Below, piece after piece: positions 44,749-52,451 of a DNA stretch of 54,040 bases. Source of the stretch: Lysobacterales bacterium (GTDB lineage Bacteria > Pseudomonadota > Gammaproteobacteria > Xanthomonadales > Rhodanobacteraceae). The stretch's first letter is position 1. Every line of letters begins with the position of its first letter. The stretch spans positions 1-54,040 of the forward strand of contig JAJPID010000044.1 of NCBI GenBank assembly GCA_021324945.1, in the 5' to 3' direction. The notes beneath the pieces are model-generated. The model had not been told where the DNA came from and made no database searches. It saw nothing but the letters and a program-made list of their open reading frames with translations. A program made the translations under genes and the position numbers.

Positions 44749-46952
44749 GGCGTGGCTCCTGCGATCTTCGGCGCCCTGCCGCCGAACTGCTTCAGGCCCG
44801 AGATCAGCGCATTCCATGCACGGTCGATCAATGATTCTTCCTGTTGCGGCACCAGTCGCGCCTGCCCCAGCACCATCAGGCGCGCGACCTGTTCCAGCTT
44901 GCGCTCCGGCGCGGCTGCGCCGCGCGCGTTGACGAACAGGCAGCGGTGGGTTGCAGGCGCGTACCACGCCAGTTTGCGCTGCACGCGTTGCCCCTGCTGA
45001 TTGATGGTGAATTCGAACCACGTGCCGAACGGCAATGTCTTGAGTCGCGCCAGCGCGTGCTGCTCTTCGGTGCTCGGCGGCGTCAACAGCGCAGGCTCGC
45101 TTTCCGCTTTCGCTGCGGGCGTCTCGTCCTCACCCAGCCGCTGGCGCGTCTTCAACCGCACGGCGAGTTCTGTTTGCGTCGGCGCTTCCGCATTTGGCGC
45201 CGGCTGTACCGGAAGGTCGAGCACACGGCGGGCGAGTTGCGCGGCTTCCGCGCCCTGCAAGCCGACCTGCGCGAGACCGTCTTCCAGCTCCACGCACAGT
45301 CGTTCGTTGTCGCGCTCTTTGGCGTCGCGAAGCAGTTCGTCGGCGGCGGCGAGGCGGCGATGGAACGCCTCGCTGTCTTCGCCATGACGAAGAATGGCCA
45401 GGGCCAGCGCGTCGCACCAGGCCTGTTCCAGCAGCGCGCGGGTCAGCGGCGCCACCTTCCTGCCCGCCAGACGTTCGCCGATCGCGCTCGATGCCTGCGC
45501 GCGCGCCTGCTCCAGGCGGTTGCGGCCCTGCGCGGCTTCGAGTTGACGGCGCTCGGCGATTTCCGCGCGGCGGCGCAGCGCGTTGACGTGCGCATCCAGT
45601 TCGTCGACGAGACGTTCCAGCAGCGAGATATCGCCAGTGAATTCGTTGAGCACGCGATCCACTGCGCGTTGCAGCTTGTCCGACAACACGGTGTCGGTTT
45701 CACCGTCGCTGGAATCGAGCCACAGATTCGCGGTTTCGGCCACGGTATTGAGCAGTCGCCGCGCCGGATGCGCGCGACGCGTGAAGAAGCTGCGGTCGGC
45801 CAGCGCGACGCGCAGCAATGGCGCCTGCAGACGCGCCAGCAGCTGCTGCGCCGTACCGCCGCTGCGGGTCTCATCCAGCAAACGGTCGAACAGCAGCGAA
45901 ACCAGTTCCAGCACGTCACGGTGTTCGGGCGCGAACTGCGGGGCGCGGCCGTCCGGTGCGTAGCGGCGCAATTCCGCCAGCATGTCCTGCCGCAGATGCT
46001 GCACGGTGCGCTGCACGCCGCGACCACCCAATTGCACCGGCATGGGGGGCTTCGCTTGCAGCGCGGCCAACACCGACTGCAATTCCTCACCCGAAGCGAC
46101 GTAGCCGGTGGGGGCTTCCTCTTGCCGCTCGTGCATCGAGGCGCGGCGTTGTTCCAGCAGCTCACGCAGATTGCCGAGCGCCGCGTCCGCCGCGGCTTGC
46201 GGCGAAGGCGGTGGGGGGGGTTCGATTTTGGCCTTTGCTTCGGCATCGCGCTTGCGCGACTGCGCTTCTACGTTGCGCTTGGGCAGATAGGTACGCAGAT
46301 TCGGCAGGATGCCGTGCGCGATCAGGTGTTCGTTCAGACCGCCGTACAGCGGTTCGGAAACAGCCAGCACGCGGCGGTCGCACAGGCGATAGAACAAGAT
46401 GCGATGCTCGCGCGGCAGACCCATGTGCATCGCGATTTCTCGCAGACCGTGCACCAGCGCGTGCGGTCCGAGTGGCAGCGCTTCGGCGTCGAGCAACGGC
46501 GAGGCCGCCAGCACGCCGTAACGGTGGCCGAGTTCGAACAAGGTCTGGCTGACGTGCAGGTCCGCGCGCGTGGCGATGTCGTCCAGCGTCATCGCCTCGT
46601 CGAATTCGTCGTGATCGACCAGCGTCAGATCGATACGCGCATCCGCCTTGCGCACCTGCGGCAGGCCGAGCGCGGCCAGCCGCGCCTCCAGCATCAGCAG
46701 CAGGCGCGGTGCGGCATCCGCGCGCGTACGCTTGACCTCGCGCAGGCTCTCCATCGCGACCTGCTGTTCGGCGCTGTTGCGCGACTGCTCGGCGGACTTG
46801 AAAAGCTGTTGTTCGAGTTCGGTGAGGCTGGCGCGCAGTGTGGGTTCGATGCGCGCGCCGCATTCGGCGAGCTGCTCTTCGAGCAGGCTGCGCACGCGCG
46901 CCGGCAAATCGGCGCGCTCTGCGAGCGTCTGCGGCGTACGGTCGGCTGGCAT
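44745..46952 (-). CDS. DUF1631 family protein
   Basis: A 735-residue soluble, largely helical protein of the DUF1631 family. It has a charged N-terminal half with a Pro-rich linker at about residues 240-252, a conserved middle (LFDRLLDETRSGGTAQQLLARLQAPLLRVAL and FFTRRAHPARRLLNTVAETANLW), and a C-terminal β-rich segment (LKTLPFGTWFEFTINQQGQRVQRKLAW) that resembles the PilZ/YcgR-like fold. GGGGGGAAC precedes the ATG. It overlaps the PilZ gene, suggesting a role in cyclic di-GMP signalling, which is inference from context. Molecular function is not established. Confidence 0.85.
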   Translation of the reverse strand: MPADRTPQTLAERADLPARVRSLLEEQLAECGARIEPTLRASLTELEQQLFKSAEQSRNSAEQQVAMESLREVKRTRADAAPRLLLMLEARLAALGLPQVRKADARIDLTLVDHDEFDEAMTLDDIATRADLHVSQTLFELGHRYGVLAASPLLDAEALPLGPHALVHGLREIAMHMGLPREHRILFYRLCDRRVLAVSEPLYGGLNEHLIAHGILPNLRTYLPKRNVEAQSRKRDAEAKAKIEPPPPPSPQAAADAALGNLRELLEQRRASMHERQEEAPTGYVASGEELQSVLAALQAKPPMPVQLGGRGVQRTVQHLRQDMLAELRRYAPDGRAPQFAPEHRDVLELVSLLFDRLLDETRSGGTAQQLLARLQAPLLRVALADRSFFTRRAHPARRLLNTVAETANLWLDSSDGETDTVLSDKLQRAVDRVLNEFTGDISLLERLVDELDAHVNALRRRAEIAERRQLEAAQGRNRLEQARAQASSAIGERLAGRKVAPLTRALLEQAWCDALALAILRHGEDSEAFHRRLAAADELLRDAKERDNERLCVELEDGLAQVGLQGAEAAQLARRVLDLPVQPAPNAEAPTQTELAVRLKTRQRLGEDETPAAKAESEPALLTPPSTEEQHALARLKTLPFGTWFEFTINQQGQRVQRKLAWYAPATHRCLFVNARGAAAPERKLEQVARLMVLGQARLVPQQEESLIDRAWNALISGLKQFGGRAPKIAGATP

Positions 46953-47096
46953 TGTTCCCCCCTGCGGCGAAGCATCGCCGCGGGTGCGATTCTATGCCAG
47001 CGTACATTGGCAAGCCATGGGCACGTCGCAAATGAAAAGAATCGCTGCGAACTCGCGTTGCTTTAACGCAAGCAGTCATCCCGGGAGCGCTTTCCA

Positions 47097-47206
47097 GCCC
47101 GCACATGCCTGTGCGGGCGTCCGTCGGCGCGAGATGCGATGACTCACGCCATCCATGGGGCTCGCCCTCGGCCAGCTTGCTGTTCGCGCGCGTTCAAGAC
47201 GCGCGC
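47097..47206. repeat. Two hairpins between btuB and the DUF1631 gene
   Basis: Hairpin one (47097-47118) is GCCCGCAC/GTGCGGGC with a six-base loop; hairpin two (47186-47206) is GCGCGCGT/ACGCGCGC with loop TCAAG. Neither is followed by a long U-run. They occupy the gap 46953-47234 downstream of btuB, where I see no gene. Confidence 0.55.
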
Positions 47207-47234
47207 AGTCGAGGCATCTCGCGAAAGTCCCGGC

Positions 47235-49043
47235 TCATCCATGCGGGGACCATGCCAGCTCGATCCATCCCGAGCGCCCGGGCGTGTTGTAGCCGCGGAT
47301 CAGCGAATAAGTGCGATCGGCGAGATTCTCGGCACGCAGGTGCAGTTGCCATGCGCGCGAAAGGACGATGTTCATGCGCGCGTTGATCAGCCCGTAACCG
47401 GGCAGCGGACCGCCGAGGTCCGGACGCGGACCTTCGGCGTACAACTCGAGAGCGGCATTCAATCGGTCGTTGAAAATCCGCGTAAGCGCGACATCGCCCT
47501 TGCGCGACGCGCGGCGCAGCAGGTGTTCGCCGGTTTGGGGGTCGCGCGCATTTTGCCAAGTCGCATTGCCGTCGACACGCCAACCGTCGCGCTGCCAGTG
47601 GGTTTCCAATTCCACACCGTCGATGCGCGCGCGTTCGGTGTTCTCGGCCTGGAACAGCGGGCCGGTGAAATCGATCAGATCGTCGATATCGGTGTGATAG
47701 GCGGCGAGTTTCAGCGAGAAATCACCGGCTGGCGTCCACTCCGCGCCGATTTCGCTGGTGCGCGAGCGTTCCGGGCGCAGCTCCGGGTTGCCCGCGAACA
47801 AACCGCCGTAGCCGGGCGAGAACTGCTCGTTCAAGCTCGGCGCACGAAAGCCCTGGCCGAAACTTGCGGTGATCCGCAGTGCAGGCGCGACGCGCCAGCC
47901 GAGCGCGCCGGACGCGGTCGTCGCACCGCCGAACACGCTGTTGTGGTCGTGGCGCGCCGCGACTTCCCAATCGAAGGTTTGCAGATGTCCGCTCCAGCCG
48001 CCGAACAGAGCGGTGTTGTCGCGGCTTTGATCGAATACATCCGAGTTCGCGAAAGTGTCCACGTTCTCGCCGCTTTCGTGCACGCGTTCTATGCCGGCGG
48101 TGAGCGTTTGATGCTCATCCAGCGTAAAGATGTTCAACCACGTCGCGCTCTGCCGGCGCGAGCGGAACAGTTCGAAGAAATCGGGCGTGTTCAAATCGTC
48201 ACGCGCGCTGCCGAGGCTGAGTTTCTGGAACCAGCGGTCCGTGACATCGCCGGCCAGCGCCGCGCCGAGATCCTGCTCGATCGTGTGCGACACACCCTGA
48301 TCGAATTCGTTGACCGAATCGCTGTAAAGCGTGTTGGCGGACAGCGTCTGTGTGCCGAGCTTGACCTCGCCGGTGGCTGCGAGATTGCGGTTGCGCAAAC
48401 CGTCGTCGTCGGGGTCGTAGGAGAAACCCTCCGGATTCTGCGCGGAAAATCCCCGCACGTGGCGGATGCCGGCCAGCACGCTGAAACCGCCCCGATCGTT
48501 CCAGTCGCCGATGCCGGTGCTGAGCGATGCGTCGTCATAGCTGCCGTACTGCACAGCGGCGGCCGGACCGCTCAATTTGCGCGTGAACACCTGCACCACG
48601 CCGCCGATCGCATCCGAACCCCAGTACGCCGCACGCGGGCCGCGCACGATCTCGATACGCTCGATCGCATCCAGCGGCAGCAGCGAAAAGTCCACACCGC
48701 CCGTGCCGGTGGAAGCAATGCGTACGCCGTCCACCAGCACCAGCACGTGATTGGAATTGCTGCCGCGCAGGAACAGCGAGGTCTGTTCGCCAGGGCCGCC
48801 GCTGCGCGCGACATCCACCCCAGCTTGCGTGCGCAGCAGATCGTAGAGGTCGGCCGCGCCGCTGGCGTCGATGTCTGCGCGCGTGATCACCGTGACGTCG
48901 GCGAGCGACGCATCGACCGTCTGCGCCTGGCGCGTGGCAGTCACTTGCACAGTGGGTTCGTCGACGACGTTCTGATCGTCCTGCGCATGCGCGCAGAAAC
49001 TCGCCGCGCAAAGCGCGGCAAACAGCAAGAGGCTTCTTTTCAT
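47235..49043 (-). CDS. btuB: TonB-dependent vitamin B12 receptor BtuB
   Basis: A 602-residue outer-membrane receptor. A signal peptide (MKRSLLLFAALCAASFCAHA) is followed by a TonB box (PTVQVTATR), the plug domain (ADLYDLLRTQAGVDVARSGGPGEQTSLFLRGSNSNHVLVLVDGVRI and IERIEIVRGPRAAYWGSDAIGGVVQVFTR) and a 22-strand barrel ending in an aromatic-rich segment. Three ATG codons lie in a row; the third (49043) has GGAG seven bases upstream. The cobalamin riboswitch about 120 bases upstream supports B12 as ligand. No B12 synthesis or ABC importer genes are in the window. Confidence 0.95.
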   Translation of the reverse strand: MKRSLLLFAALCAASFCAHAQDDQNVVDEPTVQVTATRQAQTVDASLADVTVITRADIDASGAADLYDLLRTQAGVDVARSGGPGEQTSLFLRGSNSNHVLVLVDGVRIASTGTGGVDFSLLPLDAIERIEIVRGPRAAYWGSDAIGGVVQVFTRKLSGPAAAVQYGSYDDASLSTGIGDWNDRGGFSVLAGIRHVRGFSAQNPEGFSYDPDDDGLRNRNLAATGEVKLGTQTLSANTLYSDSVNEFDQGVSHTIEQDLGAALAGDVTDRWFQKLSLGSARDDLNTPDFFELFRSRRQSATWLNIFTLDEHQTLTAGIERVHESGENVDTFANSDVFDQSRDNTALFGGWSGHLQTFDWEVAARHDHNSVFGGATTASGALGWRVAPALRITASFGQGFRAPSLNEQFSPGYGGLFAGNPELRPERSRTSEIGAEWTPAGDFSLKLAAYHTDIDDLIDFTGPLFQAENTERARIDGVELETHWQRDGWRVDGNATWQNARDPQTGEHLLRRASRKGDVALTRIFNDRLNAALELYAEGPRPDLGGPLPGYGLINARMNIVLSRAWQLHLRAENLADRTYSLIRGYNTPGRSGWIELAWSPHG

Positions 49044-49164
49044 CATCATTCTCCGTTCGCACACCCGCGTGGAGCGCGACGGAGAACGAGGGCAGGAGGG
49101 CTCAGCGGCCGTCCGGCCGCCGCCCGCCGCAGCGCCTGTCGATGGTGCGTTCGCGCGCACCGTT

Positions 49165-49322
49165 TGCAGGCCGGTCTCCGGGCTTGCGAGCGGGTCCCTT
49201 GCGGAACCCGGATCGGATCGCCTTCCCGCGCTCGCGCGCAGTGGCTTCGATGATCCGATGTAACTCGCCTACCGTTGCGGGGGCAGCTCTGGCTTCAACC
49301 AGATTCCCGTTTCATCCCCCCT
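49165..49322 (-). ncRNA. Cobalamin riboswitch controlling btuB
   Basis: Reading on the minus strand: GGGAATCTGGTTGAAGCCAG (the P3 stem and loop), then the diagnostic box GCTGCCCCCGCAACGGTA, a variable arm region with GAAGCCACTG, and finally the B12 box AGCCCGGAGACCGGCC close to 49170. This is the standard order of the adenosylcobalamin riboswitch. Between it and btuB lies a GC-rich hairpin GCGGCC/GGCCGC that may be part of the expression platform. High cobalamin should repress btuB. Ends are approximate to about 10 bases. Confidence 0.93.
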
Positions 49323-49374
49323 CTTGCAGTCACGATTTGGTTTCGCCAAAGCGAAAGGGATGCGCGACTGCAAG
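49323..49374 (-). other. Extra hairpin at the 5' side of the cobalamin riboswitch
   Basis: A perfect 9-bp repeat CTTGCAGTC/GACTGCAAG encloses about 34 bases, including a smaller TTCGC-type stem. It lies directly before the riboswitch core. The same CTTGCAG arm could also pair with CTGCAAA just after the B12 box (49163-49169), giving two exclusive pairings. The remaining DNA up to 49538 shows no gene. Confidence 0.5.
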
Positions 49375-49538
49375 TGGTCGGACACCTGCGAGGCGCGAGT
49401 CTAGGTGCTCGCATCGAACGGATCAAGATTGCCTCCCGCAATGCAGGAGCGAGTGTGCTCGCACCGAATGCATGGCGGCATCTCTGTAATTACAAGCATG
49501 CCGGGTTGCCGGCGCGCGGGCTCCTACTGCAAGGCATT

Positions 49539-50894
49539 TCATCCCGTGCGTCTGCCCAAAACATACCGCCAGATGAAAAACACCGGCAGCCCTGCGATCG
49601 TCAGCAATGCGCCTTTGCCGGCATCGCCCGGATGCTGCCAGATGGTCACGGCCGCTATCCACACCACCGCGGCGAGGAACAGCAGCGGCAGGAACGGGTA
49701 CCACGGTGTGCGGAAGGGCGCGGCTTCCGCCGAACGCATGCTGCGATACCAGAACAGCGTGGCGATCACCGCGGCCATGCCCACCCAGTCAACCACCGTG
49801 GAGAAATTCACCAGCCAGGTGAAGTTGTCGCCGACCAGCACCAGCACGCAGGCCCAGCCCGCCAGCATCATCAGTGCGACGTTGGGTGATCGCCAGCGCG
49901 GATGCAGCCGGCCGGCCACGCGGAAGAACACGCCGTCCGCGCCCATCACCTGGAACACGCGCGAGGCGCCCATCAGCGAGATGTTGCAGAAGCCGAGCGT
50001 CGAAATCGCGATGCCGACTGCGATCGCGCGCGCGCCGGGTTCGCCCAATGCGTGGCGCATCACATCCGCCGCAGGCGCCTTGCTGGCGGCGAGGCCTGCA
50101 TGCCCCAGCACCGCGAGATACGCGAGGTTCGCGAGGATGTAGCACGCGGCCACCAGCAACATGCCATAGATCAGCGAACGCGGCAGATTGCGCTGAGGGT
50201 CGCGGATCTCGCCCGCGATGTCGTTGACGTAATACCAGCCGCCGTAGGAGAACAGCACCGGCATCAACGCCCCGCCCAGCGCGATCGGATTGATCGGCGG
50301 AGGCGGCGCAGCCGGTGGCGGCGCGCCGCGCACCAGCAATCCCGCCACGATCAGCGCGGAAATCGCCAGCAGCTTCAGCACCGTCAGAATATTCTGCGTC
50401 AATGATCCGGAGCGGATGCCGAACCAGTTGATGCCGGCGAGAAACACGATGGTGCCGACGGCCCAAGGCCCCGGATTGTTGACGGTGTAACCTAGCGCCG
50501 CGCTCGCGTATTCCACGAACGCGATGGCGACCGCAGCGATCGACCCGGAATGATTGGCGACCAGCAGACTCCAGCCGTACAGAAAGGCGATCAGCAAGCC
50601 GAACGATTCACGCAGATAGACGTAGCCGCCGCCCGCCTGCGGCCGCCGCGCGCCCAGTTCCGCATAGCACAGCGCGCCGATCAGCGCGATCACGCCGCCG
50701 ATCACCCAGGCCAGCAGTTGTTCCATGCTGGAGCCGGTCTGCTGCGCGATCGAAGAAGGCGTCTTGAAGATGCCCGAGCCGATCACGCCGCCGACCACCA
50801 CCATTGCCGCCGACCAAGGACCCACACGGCGCGCGTAGGTCACGTGCGTCGCCGTTTGCGCGGTGGTGGCGAGATCGTTGTCCGCTGCACTCAT
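49539..50894 (-). CDS. Amino acid permease (APC family)
   Basis: A 451-residue inner-membrane transporter with twelve predicted helices. The first helix motif is VVVGGVIGSGIFKTPSSIAQQTGS, the substrate-binding GSGIF of the APC superfamily; LGARRPQAGGGYVYLRESFG is the conserved loop after helix 3. A Pro-rich stretch (APPPAAPPPPINP) lies between helices 6 and 7. The ATG at 50894 has GGAG six bases upstream. Overall form suggests the LAT/serine-threonine exchanger-like branch, but the substrate cannot be assigned. Confidence 0.9.
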   Translation of the reverse strand: MSAADNDLATTAQTATHVTYARRVGPWSAAMVVVGGVIGSGIFKTPSSIAQQTGSSMEQLLAWVIGGVIALIGALCYAELGARRPQAGGGYVYLRESFGLLIAFLYGWSLLVANHSGSIAAVAIAFVEYASAALGYTVNNPGPWAVGTIVFLAGINWFGIRSGSLTQNILTVLKLLAISALIVAGLLVRGAPPPAAPPPPINPIALGGALMPVLFSYGGWYYVNDIAGEIRDPQRNLPRSLIYGMLLVAACYILANLAYLAVLGHAGLAASKAPAADVMRHALGEPGARAIAVGIAISTLGFCNISLMGASRVFQVMGADGVFFRVAGRLHPRWRSPNVALMMLAGWACVLVLVGDNFTWLVNFSTVVDWVGMAAVIATLFWYRSMRSAEAAPFRTPWYPFLPLLFLAAVVWIAAVTIWQHPGDAGKGALLTIAGLPVFFIWRYVLGRRTG

Positions 50895-51105
50895 CTTCGA
50901 CTCCGCGCCCTCACTGCGGGGATACGAGCATGACGGCGCTGCGCTGCGCTGTCGAGATGCGCAGGACCGCCCGCACATGTCGTGCGCCGCGGCGGCGAGT
51001 GGAAACTGGTGGCGATGGAGGAGGTCACGTTGCCCATGCCGCCGCCGAAGCTGGACGGGCCAGGATTGAACCTGGCCGACTAGGCTTCAGATGCTTCAGC
51101 AACGG
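50895..51105. other. Boundary between chromosome backbone and cassette array
   Basis: Contains a perfect 7-bp hairpin GGCCAGG/CCTGGCC at 51058-51077 (loop ATTGAA). A plus-strand frame without a start codon ends at 51084 with GEWKLVAMEEVTLPMPPPKL and nine further residues; this might be the tail of a disrupted gene. I see no convincing attC here, so the cassette array seems to end near 51100. Confidence 0.4.
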
Positions 51106-51336
51106 CTACGAGCGAAGAAAATATGAGCCGACAAGGACTAAAACAGAAAGCAAAAACAGCACGGAGAGCCGACGAAGCCAGCGCCAATAGATGACGGGTT
51201 CGCGCGACCTGAGGATTTTGCCTTGGTTTGTTGGGAGGACGCCGGTAAGAAGAACGAAGGCAAGAAAGAAAGCCAGCACAAGCGCCGCTGCCGCAAGAGG
51301 CCAACTGTGCTCCAGGTGGAGAACGAAGATACCCAC
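51106..51336 (-). CDS. Small membrane protein, last cassette of the array
   Basis: Two hydrophobic helices (LAAAALVLAFFLAFVLLTGVL and LSVLFLLSVLVLVGSYFL) separated by a basic segment (GKILRSREPVIYWRWLRR); about 76 residues from GTG 51336. A further in-frame GTG at 51396 would start inside the neighbouring attC site, so the downstream GTG is preferred. It lies just after the core of the degenerate attC in cassette order, so it is probably the oldest cassette. Codon use is less GC-biased than the chromosome backbone. No family recognised. Confidence 0.55.
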   Translation of the reverse strand: MGIFVLHLEHSWPLAAAALVLAFFLAFVLLTGVLPTNQGKILRSREPVIYWRWLRRLSVLFLLSVLVLVGSYFLRS

Positions 51337-51357
51337 AAGCAGAATCTGCCCTGGAAA

Positions 51358-51447
51358 CTCTAACTTTTGAGTTAACCGACTGCGCCCCGCGTGCACAACA
51401 GTCTAGCGCGACCGACCCGCACCGGTCCGCTCGATCGAATCAGCGGT
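51358..51447 (-). repeat. attC site 6 (degenerate, about 90 bp)
   Basis: On the minus strand the right part is well preserved: CGGTTAACTCAAAAGTTAGAG, with core GTTAGAG at 51358-51364. The left part keeps GATTCGATCGAGCGGACC but the R'' box (RYYYAAC) is lost: CACCGCTG stands where GCCTAAC is expected. The upstream cassette is thus probably no longer excisable here. Confidence 0.6.
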
Positions 51448-51703
51448 GTGGGCACCCGGGCCAGCAACAAGGCCGCCGCATCCCCTTCCGCATCTTATCG
51501 ATGCCGACCGCGATGCGACGTGTTCTGGTTGCTTCTTGCTTGGGGGAGGTGACCCAGCAGATCCACTCGTTTCGCGCCAGTGGAGTGATAGCAGTCCAAA
51601 GGGCGGCCACTGTGTCATCAAGCTCGATGGCTTCTCGGAAATCAGTGGGCAGCGGATGGACGGTGCCACCCTCAAGCTTTTGCGCCTTCGCGGATGTTGC
51701 CAT
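51440..51703 (-). CDS. YdeI/OmpD-associated family protein (cassette gene)
   Basis: An 87-residue protein matching the C-terminal part of the YdeI (bacteriocin-protection) family: ELDDTVAALWTAITPLARNEWICWVTS, then RTRRIAVGIDKMRKGMRRPCCWPGC. Members of this short form are common integron cassette genes from what I recall. The ATG at 51703 lies four bases after the core site GTTAGGG of attC 5 in cassette order; there is no room for a separate ribosome binding site, so TTAGGG may serve. Function is unproven; the family name comes from a resistance phenotype in other bacteria. Confidence 0.85.
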   Translation of the reverse strand: MATSAKAQKLEGGTVHPLPTDFREAIELDDTVAALWTAITPLARNEWICWVTSPKQEATRTRRIAVGIDKMRKGMRRPCCWPGCPHR

Positions 51704-51707
51704 TGGA

Positions 51708-51798
51708 CCCTAACGCTTAAGCTAAGCGGCCGCTGCCGCGATGAGGTGTGATCAAACCATGCATACCCGCAGCCGTCCGCTTGAGCGAATAGTTAGGC
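51708..51798 (-). repeat. attC site 5 (91 bp)
   Basis: Minus-strand R'' is GCCTAAC (51792-51798), followed by TATTCGCTCAAGCGGACG; the right end is CCGCTTAGCTTAAGCGTTAGGG with core GTTAGGG at 51708-51714. The long centre makes it the largest intact site. The higA stop codon lies inside R''. Confidence 0.88.
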
Positions 51799-52047
51799 GG
51801 CAATTTGCCAACCCGGGAAAACAAGCACAGCCGGATGGCAGCGTAACGCACTGGCGAGCATTTTGGCGCGCTCGACACCGAGATTAATGCGGCCCGTTTC
51901 AATGCCGGAGATGGTCGTTTGAGGAATGCCACAGAGCTCCGAAAGCTGGCTTTGGCTGAGACCCTGTAGCTCACGGATGATGCGCACAGACTCGCCCGGC
52001 GAGACGTCAACACGCTTCTTTGCAGGAATGAAATTTCGCATGCTCAT
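51793..52047 (-). CDS. higA: HigA-type antitoxin (XRE helix-turn-helix)
   Basis: An 84-residue antitoxin with a Xre-type HTH (ESVRIIRELQGLSQSQLSELCGIPQTTISGIETGRI) and a short C-terminal part. It is the second gene of a toxin-first pair; its ATG overlaps the toxin stop (ATGA), typical of higBA. The HTH should bind the pair's own promoter and repress it. The stop codon lies within the R'' box of attC 5, as expected for a cassette gene. Such pairs in integrons are thought to stabilise the array by post-segregational killing. Confidence 0.92.
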   Translation of the reverse strand: MSMRNFIPAKKRVDVSPGESVRIIRELQGLSQSQLSELCGIPQTTISGIETGRINLGVERAKMLASALRCHPAVLVFPGWQIAA

Positions 52048-52331
52048 GCCTTCCGGTAGTCGTGGGGCGTTACGCGCACGACGCGAACTAGAAAAGTGTC
52101 TGCGACAACGCTGTAGATGACACGCCATTGCTCATTGAGCCGAGACGAGCGAAAGCCTTTCCACTCACCCGAAAGCGCCTCATCGCGAAAGCCTTTGATA
52201 GCGCGAAGACCGGTCGGACCAGAGAGCATGACGATGTCTTTCCACTTCTCGTAGCGCTTCAGAATTTCGACTGGAACGCGCGCAGACGAAAGTTCCTTGT
52301 CGACTGTGCGGTGTTCCTCGATGCGCCACAT
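52044..52331 (-). CDS. higB: HigB-type toxin (RelE/ParE superfamily)
   Basis: A 95-residue toxin predicted to cut mRNA on the ribosome. Family segments are VEILKRYEKWKDIVMLSGPTGLRAIKGF, then LSGEWKGFRSSRLNEQWRVIYSV, the conserved β-strand with Arg residues, and the C-terminal VVRVTPHDYRKA. The ATG at 52331 (MWRIEEHR) is chosen; an upstream TTG would fall in the promoter. It precedes its antitoxin in the cassette and has its own promoter-like sequence, so expression should not depend on the integron promoter. Confidence 0.92.
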   Translation of the reverse strand: MWRIEEHRTVDKELSSARVPVEILKRYEKWKDIVMLSGPTGLRAIKGFRDEALSGEWKGFRSSRLNEQWRVIYSVVADTFLVRVVRVTPHDYRKA

Positions 52332-52336
52332 ACCAT

Positions 52337-52366
52337 ATTGTGTCAAGTACAAAAATATACTGTCAA
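52337..52366 (-). promoter_or_regulatory. Cassette-borne promoter/operator of higBA
   Basis: On the minus strand TTGACA (52361-52366), an 18-base spacer and CACAAT (52337-52342). A second TTGACA lies 20 bases on, and between them GTATATTTTTGTAC is a near-palindrome that could be the HigA operator. The stretch is AT-rich against a GC-rich background. Confidence 0.6.
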
Positions 52367-52380
52367 GCGCGACGCCTGGC

Positions 52381-52451
52381 GCCCAACGCCCGAGTTAAGC
52401 CGCGTACCAAGCCGCAGCGATTGGGACGTCGGCTTGAACGAATTGTCAGGC
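52381..52451 (-). repeat. attC site 4 (71 bp)
   Basis: On the minus strand R'' reads GCCTGAC (one change from RYYYAAC), followed by AATTCGTTCAAGCCGACG; the right end is CGGCTTAACTCGGGCGTTGGGC with core GTTGGGC at 52381-52387. It follows the hybrid pseudogene in cassette order. Confidence 0.88.

Noticed and set aside
44844-47066. 740-codon plus-strand open frame opposite DUF1631
   Set aside because: Antisense shadow. The minus-strand reading has conserved DUF1631 segments and a good ribosome binding site.
49423-49704. Minus-strand frame between btuB and the permease as a gene
   Set aside because: It overlaps the end of the amino acid permease in another frame and shows no independent support.
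51040-51080. tRNA-like T-arm (GGTTCAATCC) on the minus strand
   Set aside because: The stem around it is a simple 7-bp palindrome. The loop and pairing do not fit a tRNA T-arm, and no acceptor or anticodon arm is present.
50931-51086. Plus-strand frame ending GEWKLVAMEEVTLPMPPPKL as a gene
   Set aside because: It has no start codon after the preceding stop at 50931, and the sequence matches no family I know. It is kept only as a possible gene tail in the boundary entry.
51346-51396. GTG at 51396 as start of the last cassette gene
   Set aside because: It lies inside attC 6, upstream of the core site, so it would not belong to the cassette; GTG 51336 is preferred.
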